Notes: generated from the sequence alone by a model not told the origin. Numbered from the stretch's first letter, positions 1 to 9,807 are shown. The stretch is DNA of 64,000 nucleotides from Polynucleobacter sp. CS-Odin-A6 (GCF_018882095.1 NZ_JACVPD010000004.1:62001-126000); one strand, 5' to 3'. A program made the numbers and translations.

Positions 1-1295
1 CAACGGATATTGTGATCTTGGTGGTTGCTGCTGATGACGGTGTGATGCCGCAGACCAAAGAGGCGATTAACCATGCTCAAGCAGCAGGCGTACCAATCGT
101 TGTGGCAATCAATAAAATTGATAAACCGGAAGCTAATTTAGAGCGTGTCAAAACAGAATTGGTTGCCGAGCAAGTTGTTCCAGAAGAATACGGTGGTGAT
201 GTGCCCTTTATCGGAGTGTCTGCAAAAACCGGTGATGGTATTGATGCACTGCTCGAGAACGTACTTCTGCAAGCAGAGATTTTGGAGCTCAAAGCAGCTA
301 AAGATGCTCCAGCTCAAGGTCTGGTAATCGAGGCGCGTTTAGATAAGGGTCGTGGCCCTGTTGCAACCGTACTCGTTCAGTCCGGTACGCTCAAGCGTGG
401 CGACATGTTGTTAGCAGGTTCAACCTACGGTCGTGTTCGTGCGATGTTGGATGAAAACGGCAAACCTTGTAATGAAGCGGGTCCCTCTATTCCGGTGGAG
501 ATCCAGGGTTTATCTGAAGTTCCAGCAGCTGGCGAGTCAGTACAGGTGGTGCCGGATGAGCGTAAGGCTCGTGAAATTGCACTCTTCCGTCAAGGGAAGT
601 TCCGTGATGTGAAGTTGGCGAAACAGCAAGCATTCAAACTCGAAACCATGATGGAAAACATGGAAGAGGGTGCTATTGAGGCTAAGTTGCTACCACTCAT
701 TATTAAGGCCGACGTACAAGGTTCTCAAGAAGCGTTGTCACAGTCATTGCAAAAACTCTCTACCGCAGAAGTGAAGGTTCAAATCGTTCACGCAGCAGTA
801 GGTGGTATTACAGAAACGGACGTCAATTTAGCGGTCGCCTCCAAGGCAGTCATTATTGGATTCAACTCTCGTGCAGATGGTGCGGCGCGTAAGTTGGCTG
901 AAAACAATGGTGTAGATATTCGTTATCACAACATTATTTATGACGCTGTTGATGAAGTCAAAGCCGCCTTGAGTGGTATGTTGACTCCAGATAAGAAAGA
1001 AGAAATCACCGGTATGGTGGAGATTCGTCAAGTCTTCTTGGTGTCTAAAGTGGGCGCAATTGCCGGTTGCCTGGTGCTCGAGGGTGTTGTGAAACGTAAT
1101 TCAAGTGTTCGTCTCTTGCGTGAAAACGTAGTGATCTGGACAGGTGAGTTGGACTCTCTGAAGCGCTTTAAAGATGATGCAAAAGAAGTTCGTGCCGGCG
1201 TTGAGTGTGGCTTGTCATTAAAAGGCTATAACGATATTAAAGAAGGCGATCAACTGGAAGCGTTTGAAGTGACTGAAGTTGCCAGAACACTTTAA
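1..1295 (+). CDS. infB: Translation initiation factor IF-2, 3' part
   Basis: C-terminal part of the GTPase that brings initiator tRNA to the 30S subunit. The frame is open from base 3, so the gene begins before the window; the GTG at 12 is an internal Val codon. Visible are the end of the G domain ([12 protein letters not shown], then NKID as G4, and SAKTGDGI as G5), followed by domain II and the C-terminal beta-barrels, ending EVTEVARTL. The G1 P-loop and G2 lie outside the window. rbfA follows after 14 bases and truB after that, the common infB-rbfA-truB order, so one transcript is likely. Identification is secure from sequence and neighbours. Confidence 0.97.
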   Translation, partial: TDIVILVVAADDGVMPQTKEAINHAQAAGVPIVVAINKIDKPEANLERVKTELVAEQVVPEEYGGDVPFIGVSAKTGDGIDALLENVLLQAEILELKAAKDAPAQGLVIEARLDKGRGPVATVLVQSGTLKRGDMLLAGSTYGRVRAMLDENGKPCNEAGPSIPVEIQGLSEVPAAGESVQVVPDERKAREIALFRQGKFRDVKLAKQQAFKLETMMENMEEGAIEAKLLPLIIKADVQGSQEALSQSLQKLSTAEVKVQIVHAAVGGITETDVNLAVASKAVIIGFNSRADGAARKLAENNGVDIRYHNIIYDAVDEVKAALSGMLTPDKKEEITGMVEIRQVFLVSKVGAIAGCLVLEGVVKRNSSVRLLRENVVIWTGELDSLKRFKDDAKEVRAGVECGLSLKGYNDIKEGDQLEAFEVTEVARTL

Positions 1296-1309
1296 GAGCT
1301 ACTGAGCAC

Positions 1310-1690
1310 ATGCATAAAACTAGCCCACATCGTAACCAGCGTCTCGCCGATCAAATTCAGCGAGACCTGGCCGAGCTGATCCCTCGTGAGTTGCGCAGTC
1401 CTAGTTTAGGCTTAATTACTTTACAAAGTATTGAGCTGACGCCGGACTTGGCGCATGCAAAAGTATTCTTTACGGTCCTGGGTGCTGAGCCTGCGGTCGC
1501 ATTGAAGGCGCTCCAAGACAAAGCGGGTTATTTACATTCTTTATTATTTAAGCGTTTGCATATTCATACTGTGCCAACCCTGCATTTCCACTACGACAGT
1601 TCTGTTGAGCATGGTATTGAGATGTCCCGCTTAATTGATCAAGCAGTGGATAGCGATCGTACCGATCGTAAAGAAGAGAACGCGTCATAG
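1310..1690 (+). CDS. rbfA: Ribosome-binding factor A
   Basis: A 126-residue protein of normal RbfA length. RbfA binds the 30S subunit and helps mature the 5' end of 16S rRNA, notably in the cold. The N-terminal [21 protein letters not shown] helix and the later [19 protein letters not shown] segment are typical of the KH-like RbfA fold. It starts 14 bases after infB and ends 2 bases before truB, so the three are probably co-transcribed. The acidic/basic tail ([11 protein letters not shown]) is variable in the family. No anomaly seen. Confidence 0.95.
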   Translation: MHKTSPHRNQRLADQIQRDLAELIPRELRSPSLGLITLQSIELTPDLAHAKVFFTVLGAEPAVALKALQDKAGYLHSLLFKRLHIHTVPTLHFHYDSSVEHGIEMSRLIDQAVDSDRTDRKEENAS

Positions 1691-1692
1691 TT

Positions 1693-2604
1693 ATGTCTTT
1701 ACGGATCGATGGCGTTGTCTTGCTTGATAAACCTGCTGGTATGAGCTCGCAAGGCGCAGTCACTGCTGTCAAGCGGGCATTGAATGCTGAAAAAGCAGGG
1801 CATACCGGCACTTTAGATCCGATGGCGACTGGTTTGCTCCCGATTTGTTTGGGTGAGGCAACTAAGTATTCTCAGGATTTATTAGAAGCCGATAAGACTT
1901 ATATTGCTCAGGTGAAATTTGGTCAGCGTACCGACACGGGTGATGCTGAAGGTCACATCGTAGAAGAATTACCACTGCCGATATTTGCTGATTCGGTGGC
2001 CATGAAGTTGGCTCTAGAATCATTATTACCAGCGTTTACTGGACCCATTAGCCAGGTTCCGCCAATGTATTCAGCGCTCAAGCGTGATGGTAAACCTTTA
2101 TATGAATATGCTCGTGCAGGCGTTGAATTAGAGCGTGCGCCCCGCGATATTACGATTCATGCGATTCGTTGGCTTGACATCAGTTGGCCTGTGGCAACCC
2201 TCGAGGTGAGCTGCAGCAAGGGAACTTACATTCGCGTTTTAGCGGAGGATATTGGGAAAGCTTTGGGATGTGGTGCTCATTTGGTTGGCTTGCGCCGCAC
2301 CGAAGTAGGCCATTTGACTCTAGACCAATCTTTTGAGTTGGTCAGTATTCAAAAAGGCCTGCAAGATAGCTCTCACTATATTTTGCCGGTTGATGCGCTC
2401 TTGCAAACCCTGCCACACTTAACAGTGGATGAGCAGCAAGCAAAGCGTCTAGAGATGGGGCAGCGTGTCCCACTCAATATTCCGTCCATTGAAGCACTTG
2501 TCCGTATCTATCGCGCTACGGCTGCTCCCCATAACTTTATTGGCACCGGTGACTGGCGCTCGGGTGTATTACACCCTAAGCGCCTAATTTCTTCTGCACA
2601 TTAA
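1693..2604 (+). CDS. truB: tRNA pseudouridine-55 synthase TruB
   Basis: A 303-residue TruB, which isomerises U55 in the T-loop of tRNAs. The N-terminus has the family hallmark GVVLLDKPAGMSS, and the catalytic segment HTGTLDPMATGLLP holds the active-site Asp. QVPPMYSALKRDGKPLYEYAR and SCSKGTYIRVLAEDIG are further conserved blocks. The C-terminal part is a short PUA-like region. The start lies 2 bases after the rbfA stop, consistent with translational coupling. The substrate assignment follows from the family and from the infB-rbfA-truB context. Confidence 0.96.
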   Translation: MSLRIDGVVLLDKPAGMSSQGAVTAVKRALNAEKAGHTGTLDPMATGLLPICLGEATKYSQDLLEADKTYIAQVKFGQRTDTGDAEGHIVEELPLPIFADSVAMKLALESLLPAFTGPISQVPPMYSALKRDGKPLYEYARAGVELERAPRDITIHAIRWLDISWPVATLEVSCSKGTYIRVLAEDIGKALGCGAHLVGLRRTEVGHLTLDQSFELVSIQKGLQDSSHYILPVDALLQTLPHLTVDEQQAKRLEMGQRVPLNIPSIEALVRIYRATAAPHNFIGTGDWRSGVLHPKRLISSAH

Positions 2605-2667
2605 ATATTTTTGACTTATTCATTCATTAACCTTAATTAACCTTATCCTTAACTTTAGAAGCTTCAC

Positions 2668-4485
2668 ATGACTAAACGCGCACTTCGTAACATCGCCATC
2701 ATTGCCCACGTTGACCACGGTAAAACTACTTTGGTTGACCAACTCTTGCGCCAATCTGGCACATTCCGCTCTAATGAAAAAATGACCGAACGCGTCATGG
2801 ACTCAAACGACTTGGAAAAAGAGCGTGGCATCACTATTTTGTCTAAGAACTGTGCAGTGGAATATGACGGCACCCATATCAACATTGTTGACACACCGGG
2901 ACACGCCGACTTCGGCGGTGAAGTAGAGCGTGTGCTCTCTATGGTTGACGGTGTATTACTCTTGGTTGATGCGGTAGAAGGCCCAATGCCACAAACTCGC
3001 TTCGTTACTAAAAAAGCCTTGGCCCTTGGATTAAAGCCCATTGTCGTAATTAATAAAGTGGATCGTCCAGGCGCACGTTGTGACTATGTCATTAATGCAA
3101 CCTTTGAGTTGTTTGATAAGTTAGGCGCTACTGAAGAGCAGCTTGATTTCCCGGTCATCTACGCCTCTGGTTTAAATGGTTATGCAGGAGAATCAGAAGA
3201 TGTGCGCGAAGGTAATATGCGCCCATTATTTGATGCTGTACTGAAATATGTTCCCGTGCGCGATGATGATCCAGATGGTCCTTTGCAATTTCAGATTTCT
3301 TCAATTGATTACAACAGCTATGTCGGCAAGATTGGTGTTGGCCGCATCAGCCGTGGTCGTGTGAAGTCAGGCATGGAAGTGGTTTGCATGAACGGCCCTG
3401 ATGGCACACCATTTAAAGGTCGTATTAATCAGGTGTTGAAATTTAAGGGTCTCGAACGTGAAATCGTTGACGAGGCAGTTGCTGGCGATATCGCTCTGAT
3501 CAATGGTATTGAAGAGTTAGCGATTGGTACGACTGTTTGTGCGGTTGATAAACCAGATCCATTGCCAATGCTCAAGATTGATGAGCCTACATTGACGATG
3601 AACTTTATGGTGAACACTAGCCCATTGGCTGGACGCGAAGGAAAGTTTGTTACTAGTCGCCAAATTCGTGAACGTCTTGATCGTGAATTAAAAGCCAACA
3701 TGGCTTTGCGTGTCAAAGAAACAGATGACGACACCGTATTTGAGGTGTCAGGTCGTGGTGAGTTGCACCTGACTATCTTAGTAGAGACTATGCGACGTGA
3801 AGGTTACGAGATGGCGGTTTCCCGTCCACGAGTCGTGTTCCACGAAGAGAATGGCGTCAAGATGGAGCCATATGAAAACTTAACGGTGGACGTAGAAGAT
3901 GCGACTCAAGGTTCCGTAATGGAAGACCTAGGTAAGCGTAAGGGTGAGCTACAAGATATGGTGAGTGATGGCAAAGGCCGTACCCGTCTTGAGTACCGTA
4001 TTCCTGCGCGAGGTCTGATCGGTTTCCAGGGTGATTTCATGACTATGACGCGCGGCAATGGACTAATGAGTCACACATTTGATTCGTATGCCCCAGCTAA
4101 AGATGGCATTTTGGGCGAGCGTCATAACGGTGTATTGATTAGCCAGGATGATGGCGAAGCAGTTGCTTACGCTATTTGGAAATTACAAGATCGTGGTCGC
4201 ATGTTTGTGAGTCACGGTGATCCCGTATACGAAGGCATGGTAATTGGTATCCATAGCCGTGACAATGACTTAGTTGTTAACCCGATTAAGGGTAAGCAAT
4301 TAACAAACGTGCGTTCTTCAGGTACTGACGAAGCAGTGCGCTTGGTGACACCAATCGACTTAACCTTGGAATACGCGGTTGAATTTATTAGTGATGATGA
4401 GTTAGTTGAAGTCACTCCAAAAAGCGTGCGTATCCGTAAACGCCACTTAAAAGAGCATGATCGTAAGAAGGCTTCTCGCGAGTAA
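2668..4485 (+). CDS. typA: Ribosome-associated GTPase TypA/BipA
   Basis: A 605-residue TypA/BipA, a translational GTPase related to EF-G that binds 70S ribosomes and helps 50S assembly under stress or cold. All G motifs are visible: AHVDHGKTT (G1), RGITI (G2), DTPGHADF (G3), NKVDRP (G4) and the following SG segment (G5). The C-terminus keeps the TypA-specific [17 protein letters not shown] stretch and the [23 protein letters not shown] block. It is 63 bases downstream of truB; the gap carries short AT-rich repeats of TTAACCTTA before the start. A terminator follows the stop. Confidence 0.96.
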   Translation: MTKRALRNIAIIAHVDHGKTTLVDQLLRQSGTFRSNEKMTERVMDSNDLEKERGITILSKNCAVEYDGTHINIVDTPGHADFGGEVERVLSMVDGVLLLVDAVEGPMPQTRFVTKKALALGLKPIVVINKVDRPGARCDYVINATFELFDKLGATEEQLDFPVIYASGLNGYAGESEDVREGNMRPLFDAVLKYVPVRDDDPDGPLQFQISSIDYNSYVGKIGVGRISRGRVKSGMEVVCMNGPDGTPFKGRINQVLKFKGLEREIVDEAVAGDIALINGIEELAIGTTVCAVDKPDPLPMLKIDEPTLTMNFMVNTSPLAGREGKFVTSRQIRERLDRELKANMALRVKETDDDTVFEVSGRGELHLTILVETMRREGYEMAVSRPRVVFHEENGVKMEPYENLTVDVEDATQGSVMEDLGKRKGELQDMVSDGKGRTRLEYRIPARGLIGFQGDFMTMTRGNGLMSHTFDSYAPAKDGILGERHNGVLISQDDGEAVAYAIWKLQDRGRMFVSHGDPVYEGMVIGIHSRDNDLVVNPIKGKQLTNVRSSGTDEAVRLVTPIDLTLEYAVEFISDDELVEVTPKSVRIRKRHLKEHDRKKASRE

Positions 4486-4522
4486 TTGCACTAAGTTGTT
4501 TTTAGAAGTCATGTTTTAGCAA

Positions 4523-4557
4523 AATAAGAGTCACCTTAGGGTGGCTCTTATTTTTTT
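4523..4557 (+). terminator. Rho-independent terminator after typA
   Basis: Hairpin with arms AATAAGAGTCACC and GGTGGCTCTTATT (one G-T wobble) around a short TTAG loop, followed directly by a run of T. It lies about 40 bases past the typA stop and probably ends that transcript. Confidence 0.85.
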
Positions 4558-4642
4558 CTGGGAAGTTAAAAAATAAAGAGTCATAGGCCCTTTTAAAAAG
4601 ATTTTCATATTCAATGGGTCGCGCGATTAATGGGTTTAAGGC

Positions 4643-4663
4643 AATCCTGATGAAGTCAGGATT
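4643..4663. other. Perfect 8-bp inverted repeat in gene-free stretch
   Basis: AATCCTGA, a 5-base loop, then TCAGGATT. There is no T-run, so it is not an obvious terminator. It lies in the 301-base gap between typA and the next gene; apart from this and the typA terminator I see nothing else in the gap. It could be a leader structure or operator for the downstream small gene. Confidence 0.35.
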
Positions 4664-4787
4664 TCAGAAGAGAGTATTCGTGTAGAAACCACTGGAGATT
4701 CGACCGAGATAGAAATAGATACCCATGCCCACAGGTTTTTCTATAAAGTAGAGTAAATACTCTAATACACAATAAGGGAGCAAGCGT

Positions 4788-5054
4788 ATGACAAATGAAG
4801 GTAAAAAAGCTGAAGAAGAGTTGGGGTCAGATGGTCTCCCAGGACATGATTACTTCTTGGATGCCGTCAAGCATATTGATGAGGCAGTAGCCAATAATTC
4901 CATTGCAGCAGGAGCGGCGAAAGGGTTAATTTACAGCCTGGTCGAAACGCTGGGTACCATGGTGGGCGATCCTGATTTGCCGGCACATCTTAAGTCGGGC
5001 TATATGGGGGCGCTCGATCTTGCGGTGGATTTAGAGTCCAAGTTAAGTAAGTAG
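4788..5054 (+). CDS. Small acidic hypothetical protein
   Basis: An 88-residue soluble acidic protein with no signal peptide or membrane segment. I do not recognise the family. The central part (YFLDAVKHIDEAVANNSIAAGAAKGLIYSLVETLG) looks helical, and the tail DLAVDLESKLSK is also helical. A good ribosome site (AAGGGAG, about 7 bases before ATG) supports it as a real gene. It stands alone between the typA terminator and the arsenic operon, and nothing in it points to an arsenic role. Confidence 0.7.
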   Translation: MTNEGKKAEEELGSDGLPGHDYFLDAVKHIDEAVANNSIAAGAAKGLIYSLVETLGTMVGDPDLPAHLKSGYMGALDLAVDLESKLSK

Positions 5055-5171
5055 ACTCACCTAGCCTGTTCGCCAAATCAAGGGCAATTACGGTTGCGCA
5101 AGGTCAGCACATTTTATGTTGATCAGCCCATTGAATATGAGTGGAAGGATCTTGTCATAAACCTGTCATCT

Positions 5172-5191
5172 ATTTCCATATAATTGGAAAT
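5172..5191. promoter_or_regulatory. Probable ArsR operator / ars promoter
   Basis: Perfect 7-bp inverted repeat ATTTCCA / TGGAAAT separated by 6 bases that read TATAAT, a perfect -10 box. It abuts the arsR ATG at 5192. An ArsR dimer on this site would cover the promoter. With the -10 here, transcription would start at or near the ATG, implying a leaderless or very short leader. Confidence 0.6.
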
Positions 5192-5521
5192 ATGAAAAAC
5201 AACAATGCTATTTCTGCTTTTTTAGCACTAGGATAGGAATCGCGACTCAATATATTCCGGCTGATCGTTCAGCGCGGAGACCTTGGTTTAACGCCTGGTG
5301 AAATAATTGAAAAGCTGGGCATTCCGAATGCTACCCTGAGCTTTCATTTAAAAGAATTAGTGCAAGCTGATTTGCTGCTCGTTGAGCGCCAAAGTCGCAA
5401 CCTGATCTATCGTCCTAATGCTTCTCTAGTGCAAGCCCTCAGCGCATTTTTATTGGATAACTGCTGCGGCGGTAAGTCCTGTACCTCTGTAAAAATTCCC
5501 AAGAAAACGAAAGCGCTATGA
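5192..5521 (+). pseudogene. arsR: ArsR-type repressor interrupted by in-frame TAG
   Basis: The frame from ATG 5192 encodes a normal-length (109-residue) ArsR/SmtB winged-helix repressor, but codon 15 (5234-5236) is TAG. Relatives usually have ALAQESRL here; this gene reads ALG, stop, ESRLNIFRL, so a single CAG-to-TAG change is the simplest explanation. Everything downstream is intact: GLTPGEIIEKLGIPNATLSFHL is the helix-turn-helix, and DNCCGGKSC near the end supplies the C-terminal cysteines likely to sense As(III). The stop TGA overlaps the arsC start (ATGA). No good start codon follows the TAG before the first helix, so a working repressor would need suppression or readthrough. A sequencing error is the main alternative. 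Confidence 0.8.
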
Positions 5522-5997
5522 AAACCTATAACATCCTCTTTCTCTGTACACACAATTCTGCAAGATCTATCCTAGGTGAGGCCTTGGCTTCAACCCATCC
5601 CAGCGGCAAGTTTGTCGGCTATTCAGCAGGATCTACACCGGGAACAACGGTCAATCCAATTGCTGCAGACATTGCTGCGGAATTGGGGATGGATCGCACG
5701 CTCTTAATATCCAAAAGTTGGGATGTTTACGCAGAGCCCAATGCACCAAAGATGGATTTCATCATCACGGTTTGTGATAACGCAGCCGGTGAAGTTTGCC
5801 CATTCTGGCCAGGTCAACCCGCTACTGCCCATTGGGGCTTTCCAGATCCATCACAAGTGCAGGGTACTGATCTAGAAAAGCGAACAGCCTTTAATACGGT
5901 GATGAATGGCCTTAAGCAGCGGATTGATCTTTTGGCCAGCATGCCTCTAGAAAAATTAGACTCGATGACCCTCAAAGCAATCCATACATCAATTTAA
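5518..5997 (+). CDS. arsC: Arsenate reductase, low-molecular-weight phosphatase type
   Basis: A 159-residue ArsC of the LMW protein-tyrosine-phosphatase fold, which reduces arsenate to arsenite for export. The catalytic loop CTHNSARS (C10 to R16, CX5R) is near the N-terminus. A second pair, C86 and C94 in TVCDNAAGEVCPFWPG, is placed as in the reductases that relay electrons through a disulfide cascade. HWGFPDPS is the conserved acid loop. The start overlaps the arsR stop by 4 bases, and acr3 follows after 19 bases, so this is one ars operon. The electron donor (thioredoxin or glutaredoxin) cannot be read from sequence alone. Confidence 0.92.
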   Translation: MKTYNILFLCTHNSARSILGEALASTHPSGKFVGYSAGSTPGTTVNPIAADIAAELGMDRTLLISKSWDVYAEPNAPKMDFIITVCDNAAGEVCPFWPGQPATAHWGFPDPSQVQGTDLEKRTAFNTVMNGLKQRIDLLASMPLEKLDSMTLKAIHTSI

Positions 5998-6016
5998 ATT
6001 TAAGCCAGACTGAAAC

Positions 6017-7075
6017 ATGAGCACCTTAACTAAAAAACTCTCTTTTCTTGATCGCTACCTCACGGTATGGATCTTTGCGGCTATGGCTTGCGGCATCGCG
6101 CTTGGTTTTGTATTCCCAGGAGTAGAGGGGTTGATTAACTCCTTTCAGGTGGGTGCAACCAATATCCCCATCGCTATTGGCTTGATATTGATGATGTATC
6201 CACCATTTGCAAAAGTGCGTTACGAAGATTTGCCTGATGTCTTCAAAGATAAGCGTATTTTTCTTATTTCATTATTAATGAATTGGATCATTGCCCCCTT
6301 ATTAATGTTCTTTTTGGCGATTCTCTTTGTCCCCAATCAACCGGAATATATGGCAGGCTTGATTCTGATCGGCATTGCACCCTGCATTGCGATGGTCATT
6401 GTGTGGAACGATATTGCTAAGGGCTCAACAGAATATGCTGCTGGGCTGGTGGCATTTAATGCGATCTTTCAAGTCTTGTTCTTTAGTGTCTACGCCTATG
6501 TCTTTCTGACTGTTCTGCCGCCCTATTTTGGCTTAGCAGCATCTGATGTCAGCGTCAGCGTGGGGCAAATCGCAGAGAGCGTCTTTATTTACCTTGGAGT
6601 CCCATGTATTGCCGGCATTCTGACTCGAGTGGTGATGCTCAAGTTCATGTCTAAGGAAGATTATCACCAGCAGTTTGTGCCACGCATTGGCAAGTTGACC
6701 TTAATTGCTCTGCTATTTACTATCGTGGTGATGTTCAGTCTTAAAGGAAAGCTCATTGTGAGCCTACCAATGGATGTGCTGACCATTGCCAATCCTCTGC
6801 TCATCTTTTTCCTAATCATGTTCTTGCTGACATTCTTTGTAACCAGCAAGATGGGAATTGATTACAAACGTTGCTGCACGCTCTCCTTTACGGCTTCGAG
6901 CAATAACTTTGAGCTGGCTATCGCGGTAGCGATTGCTGTATTCGGCATTAACTCTGGAGCTGCATTTGCAGCGGTCATTGGTCCTCTCGTTGAAGTGCCC
7001 ATTATGATTGGTTTGGTTGCGGTAGCCTTGTGGTTTAAAGAGCGTTATTTTGCAAAAGAGAAGGCTAAGCCTTAA
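6017..7075 (+). CDS. acr3: Arsenite efflux permease, Acr3 family
   Basis: A 352-residue integral membrane protein with about ten hydrophobic segments, of the Acr3 (BASS superfamily) type, which expels As(III)-thiol or arsenite using the proton gradient. Family marks are [13 protein letters not shown], holding the essential Cys in the fourth helix region, and [17 protein letters not shown] near the end. It is the last gene of the ars operon. With arsR broken upstream, constitutive expression is expected. Its final 4 bases overlap the end of the convergent gene at 7072. Confidence 0.93.
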   Translation: MSTLTKKLSFLDRYLTVWIFAAMACGIALGFVFPGVEGLINSFQVGATNIPIAIGLILMMYPPFAKVRYEDLPDVFKDKRIFLISLLMNWIIAPLLMFFLAILFVPNQPEYMAGLILIGIAPCIAMVIVWNDIAKGSTEYAAGLVAFNAIFQVLFFSVYAYVFLTVLPPYFGLAASDVSVSVGQIAESVFIYLGVPCIAGILTRVVMLKFMSKEDYHQQFVPRIGKLTLIALLFTIVVMFSLKGKLIVSLPMDVLTIANPLLIFFLIMFLLTFFVTSKMGIDYKRCCTLSFTASSNNFELAIAVAIAVFGINSGAAFAAVIGPLVEVPIMIGLVAVALWFKERYFAKEKAKP

Positions 7076-7308
7076 CGCTGGTAAGGCTTCACAAGATCCT
7101 CTAAGCCGTATGCGTCATTTGCACGACGCAATGCATCGATTGAGTGGCGCAATTCTTTGATGTCATTGTATTTGAGCCTTTGCAGCTTTTTTGGGTCTAA
7201 GCCGTAGGCATCAACCAAATAGCGCACCTTGCTTAGCCTCATTTGCAGGCGAATGAGCCAATACAAGGCAAAAAGGGTGGGTGCGAATATCAACAGCAAG
7301 ATGCTCAT
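7072..7308 (-). CDS. Small membrane-anchored hypothetical protein
   Basis: A 78-residue protein with one N-terminal hydrophobic segment ([17 protein letters not shown]) followed by a basic, helical cytoplasmic-looking tail rich in Arg, Lys and Leu. I do not recognise a family. It converges on acr3, sharing 4 bases with its end. The universal stress gene starts upstream on the same strand, 43 bases away, so the two might be co-transcribed. Confidence 0.6.
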   Translation of the reverse strand: MSILLLIFAPTLFALYWLIRLQMRLSKVRYLVDAYGLDPKKLQRLKYNDIKELRHSIDALRRANDAYGLEDLVKPYQR

Positions 7309-7351
7309 CTAGACAGCCTTGTACTGGTTCTTCAGGTGATGAATTCAATAT

Positions 7352-7777
7352 TTACTTAATTAGCAAAACAGGCTGCTTGGCTGCGTTGCTAATTTTCTGC
7401 GCAATCGAGCCCATAATGGCATCCATGATGCCAGTCCTTCCTTTTGAACCCATCACGATCAGATCAAATTTTTCTTTATTAGCAAGCATCAGTATTTCTT
7501 GCGCTACATTGCCGCGCCTGATAACCGTAGTGTGTTTGACACCAGCAGTATCAAGCGCCTTTTGGGCTGGCTTCAACTCTTTTTCGCTGACTTCACAGAG
7601 ATAATCATTAATGACGTTAGTGGCAACAAACTGCTTCACGTGACCGAGCCCGATATCATCATGAACGCTAATGAGAGTCACTGCGCACTTGCTTCGCAAC
7701 TCTTTAGCCAACTTACCGACATACTTGGCTGCATTGAGTGCGGATTTAGAACCGTCAATTGGCAATAGTATTTTCAT
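7352..7777 (-). CDS. Universal stress protein, UspA family
   Basis: A 141-residue single-domain UspA protein with a Rossmann-like fold. It starts MKILLPIDGSKSALNAAKYV, the usual beta1-loop with the Asp that contacts nucleotide. Near the end, VMGSKGRTGIMDAIMGSIAQ fits the G-2x-G-9x-G-S/T ATP-binding signature, so this is probably an ATP-binding Usp. The start at 7777 has no close alternative. Function in the cell is a stress-survival role by family only; no specific partner is shown by the neighbours. Confidence 0.9.
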   Translation of the reverse strand: MKILLPIDGSKSALNAAKYVGKLAKELRSKCAVTLISVHDDIGLGHVKQFVATNVINDYLCEVSEKELKPAQKALDTAGVKHTTVIRRGNVAQEILMLANKEKFDLIVMGSKGRTGIMDAIMGSIAQKISNAAKQPVLLIK

Positions 7778-7899
7778 TTTTTCTCTATTTTTAGTGACTA
7801 CATTAAAACTGCATTAATTCAATGTACTCTCCTAATCACGATAAATCTATGAACAATAATGAATACCTTAGTAATTTACTTACTTATTACTGTTGTACC

Positions 7900-8673
7900 T
7901 TACTTTAGAAAAGCATCATAGAAGGTTTTGATGATCAAGATAGTCACTAGGATAAAAAAGCCTTTGCGGATAAAAGCATTACCCTGCTTAATCGCAATCT
8001 GGGTGCCAATTTGACCGCCTACAAGATTGGCACTGGCCATTAGTAAGCCGAGCTTCCAGTCAAAATAACCCAGGTAGAAGAACACGCAAAGCGCTCCTAA
8101 GTTAGAGGCGATGTTGAGGCACTTTGCCGGAGCTGCGGTGCGTAAAAAATCAAATCCCAAAATACGGGTGTAGAGCAACTTGTAAAAAGCACCTGCTCCA
8201 GGACCCAGAAAGCCATCATAAAAGCCAATGATTCCAGCGCCAGAAGAGGCGATTACTTTTTGTTGGCGGGGCTGATGTTTAGGTGCATGAATGAGGCCGG
8301 CACCCGACTTCATATTAAAAATCAGGAGTGCAAGTAGCAAAAATGGCAAAGCACTTCTCAGCCATTGCGTTGGTAATTGGGTGACGAGATAGGCTCCAGC
8401 AACAGAGGCAAAGAAGGCGAACCCAGAAGAAATAATCACTAAGCCCCAAGGGCTCTTGTTTACTCGGCTGTACTGAATGGCAGAGCCAATGGTTCCTACA
8501 ATTGAGCCAAATTTATTTACAGAAAGTAGGGTGGCTGGCGGGAAGCCCGGTAATACCGCAAAGAGGGCTGGTACCTGGATCATTCCACCGCCACCAATGA
8601 TGGAATCGACTAGGCCGGCAAATAGGGCGCAAGCGAACAATAAGCTCAGGTCGAAAACGGAGAGTTCAATCAT
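7900..8673 (-). CDS. TSUP (TauE/SafE) family membrane permease
   Basis: A 257-residue polytopic membrane protein with about eight hydrophobic segments. The opening FAGLVDSIIGGGGMIQVPAL is the first repeat signature of the TauE/SafE (TSUP) family, and GFYDGFLGPGAGAFYKL is the second, in the second half of the protein. Members export sulfite, sulfoacetate or related organosulfonates, or move them inward, but the substrate cannot be read here. It is a single gene, with the pseudouridine synthase divergent on the other side. Confidence 0.88.
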   Translation of the reverse strand: MIELSVFDLSLLFACALFAGLVDSIIGGGGMIQVPALFAVLPGFPPATLLSVNKFGSIVGTIGSAIQYSRVNKSPWGLVIISSGFAFFASVAGAYLVTQLPTQWLRSALPFLLLALLIFNMKSGAGLIHAPKHQPRQQKVIASSGAGIIGFYDGFLGPGAGAFYKLLYTRILGFDFLRTAAPAKCLNIASNLGALCVFFYLGYFDWKLGLLMASANLVGGQIGTQIAIKQGNAFIRKGFFILVTILIIKTFYDAFLK

Positions 8674-8763
8674 AGTTCTTATTGATTTAGTGATTCTTTA
8701 ATAAGGTGCCAGTGCATTTTAGAGGGGTTTCTGAAGAGGGGTGCTTGAGAAGGCGATAATCTC

Positions 8764-9696
8764 ATGCATTCTTGTCCAGAGTTCAATCTAAAGCGTATGA
8801 AAGTCAATTCTGAGGGAGTTTCTTCTTCTCGAGTGTATCTGCCTGTAGGACAGAATTATCCTTGCTTGCTTGATTTCTTCATTGCCCATTTTCCGCATAT
8901 TGATCCTGCAGAATGGAGGGCCCGCTTTAGCGAGGGTCTAGTGATGACTGCTGATGGAGAACCAGTCCAAGCCAATCATGCTTATATTTCTGATACCCAC
9001 TTACTGTATTTTCGCCGTTTAGCCCAAGAACCAGAAATTCCCTTTGAGGAACAGATTCTTTTTCAGGATGAGCATATTCTGGTGGCTGATAAACCCCATT
9101 TTTTACCAGTCACACCTAGCGGTCTTTACTTGCACCAAACGCTGCTGAATCGGCTCAAGAAAAAAACGGGAATACAGACTCTGAGCCCCATTCATCGGAT
9201 CGATCGGGATACTGCTGGGCTAGTGATTTTTTCAGTGAACCCACAGGAACGGGGTCAATACCAGAATCTATTTAGGGATCGTGTCGTTAAAAAAGTCTAT
9301 GAGGCGATTGCGCCTCACTCAGAAGTGCTAATCCGTAAATTACCAATGACTTATCAAAGTAGGATAGAAGAGTCAGAGCATTTTCTGCAGATGCAGGAGG
9401 TGCAGGGTGAGTCAAATACCGATACCTTAATCGAGTTGCTGGCGGTGTCGCAGCCATGGGCAAAATATCGATTAACGCCCGGCAGTGGGAAGAAGCACCA
9501 ATTACGTTGCCATCTTAATGCCCTCGGTATTCCCATCCGGCATGATCAGATCTACCCAATCCTAACGCCGTATCAAGAATTCCACTTGGATTTTTCAAAA
9601 CCCCTTCAGCTATTGGCGAAAGAGATTTCATTCAGAGATCCATTAACAGGCGAAGATAAGATGTTTCAGAGTCAAAGGGAAATTCTCGAGTTTTAG
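8764..9696 (+). CDS. RluA-family pseudouridine synthase
   Basis: A 310-residue RNA pseudouridine synthase of the RluA group. The catalytic motif is HRIDRDTAGLV with the nucleophilic Asp at 147. ILVADKPHFLPVTPSG precedes it, and KKHQLRCHLNALGIPI is the conserved C-terminal block. The N-terminal 90 residues are S4-like (PAEWRARFSEGLVMTADGEPV). The target position in rRNA or tRNA is not determinable from this sequence. The first ATG has GAGAAGG about 10 bases upstream; ATG at residue 12 is an alternative. Confidence 0.88.
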   Translation: MHSCPEFNLKRMKVNSEGVSSSRVYLPVGQNYPCLLDFFIAHFPHIDPAEWRARFSEGLVMTADGEPVQANHAYISDTHLLYFRRLAQEPEIPFEEQILFQDEHILVADKPHFLPVTPSGLYLHQTLLNRLKKKTGIQTLSPIHRIDRDTAGLVIFSVNPQERGQYQNLFRDRVVKKVYEAIAPHSEVLIRKLPMTYQSRIEESEHFLQMQEVQGESNTDTLIELLAVSQPWAKYRLTPGSGKKHQLRCHLNALGIPIRHDQIYPILTPYQEFHLDFSKPLQLLAKEISFRDPLTGEDKMFQSQREILEF

Positions 9697-9726
9697 TCTA
9701 AGCACTGAGATGACTCATTGCCCGTA

Positions 9727-9742
9727 TGTCTGATAGCAGACA
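9727..9742. promoter_or_regulatory. 16-bp palindrome, copy 1
   Basis: TGTCTGATAGCAGACA: 6-bp arms TGTCTG/CAGACA around 4 bases. It lies 65 bases before the Rap1a/Tai start. It is one of six related sites in the 9.7-14.3 kb cluster, and the length and symmetry suit a Crp/Fnr-type dimer. Confidence 0.65.
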
Positions 9743-9807
9743 GACCAAAACGTAGGTACTTTCTAGACTAATTACTTATCAGTCTAAATAAGAAAGAGAA
9801 GGTGCTT

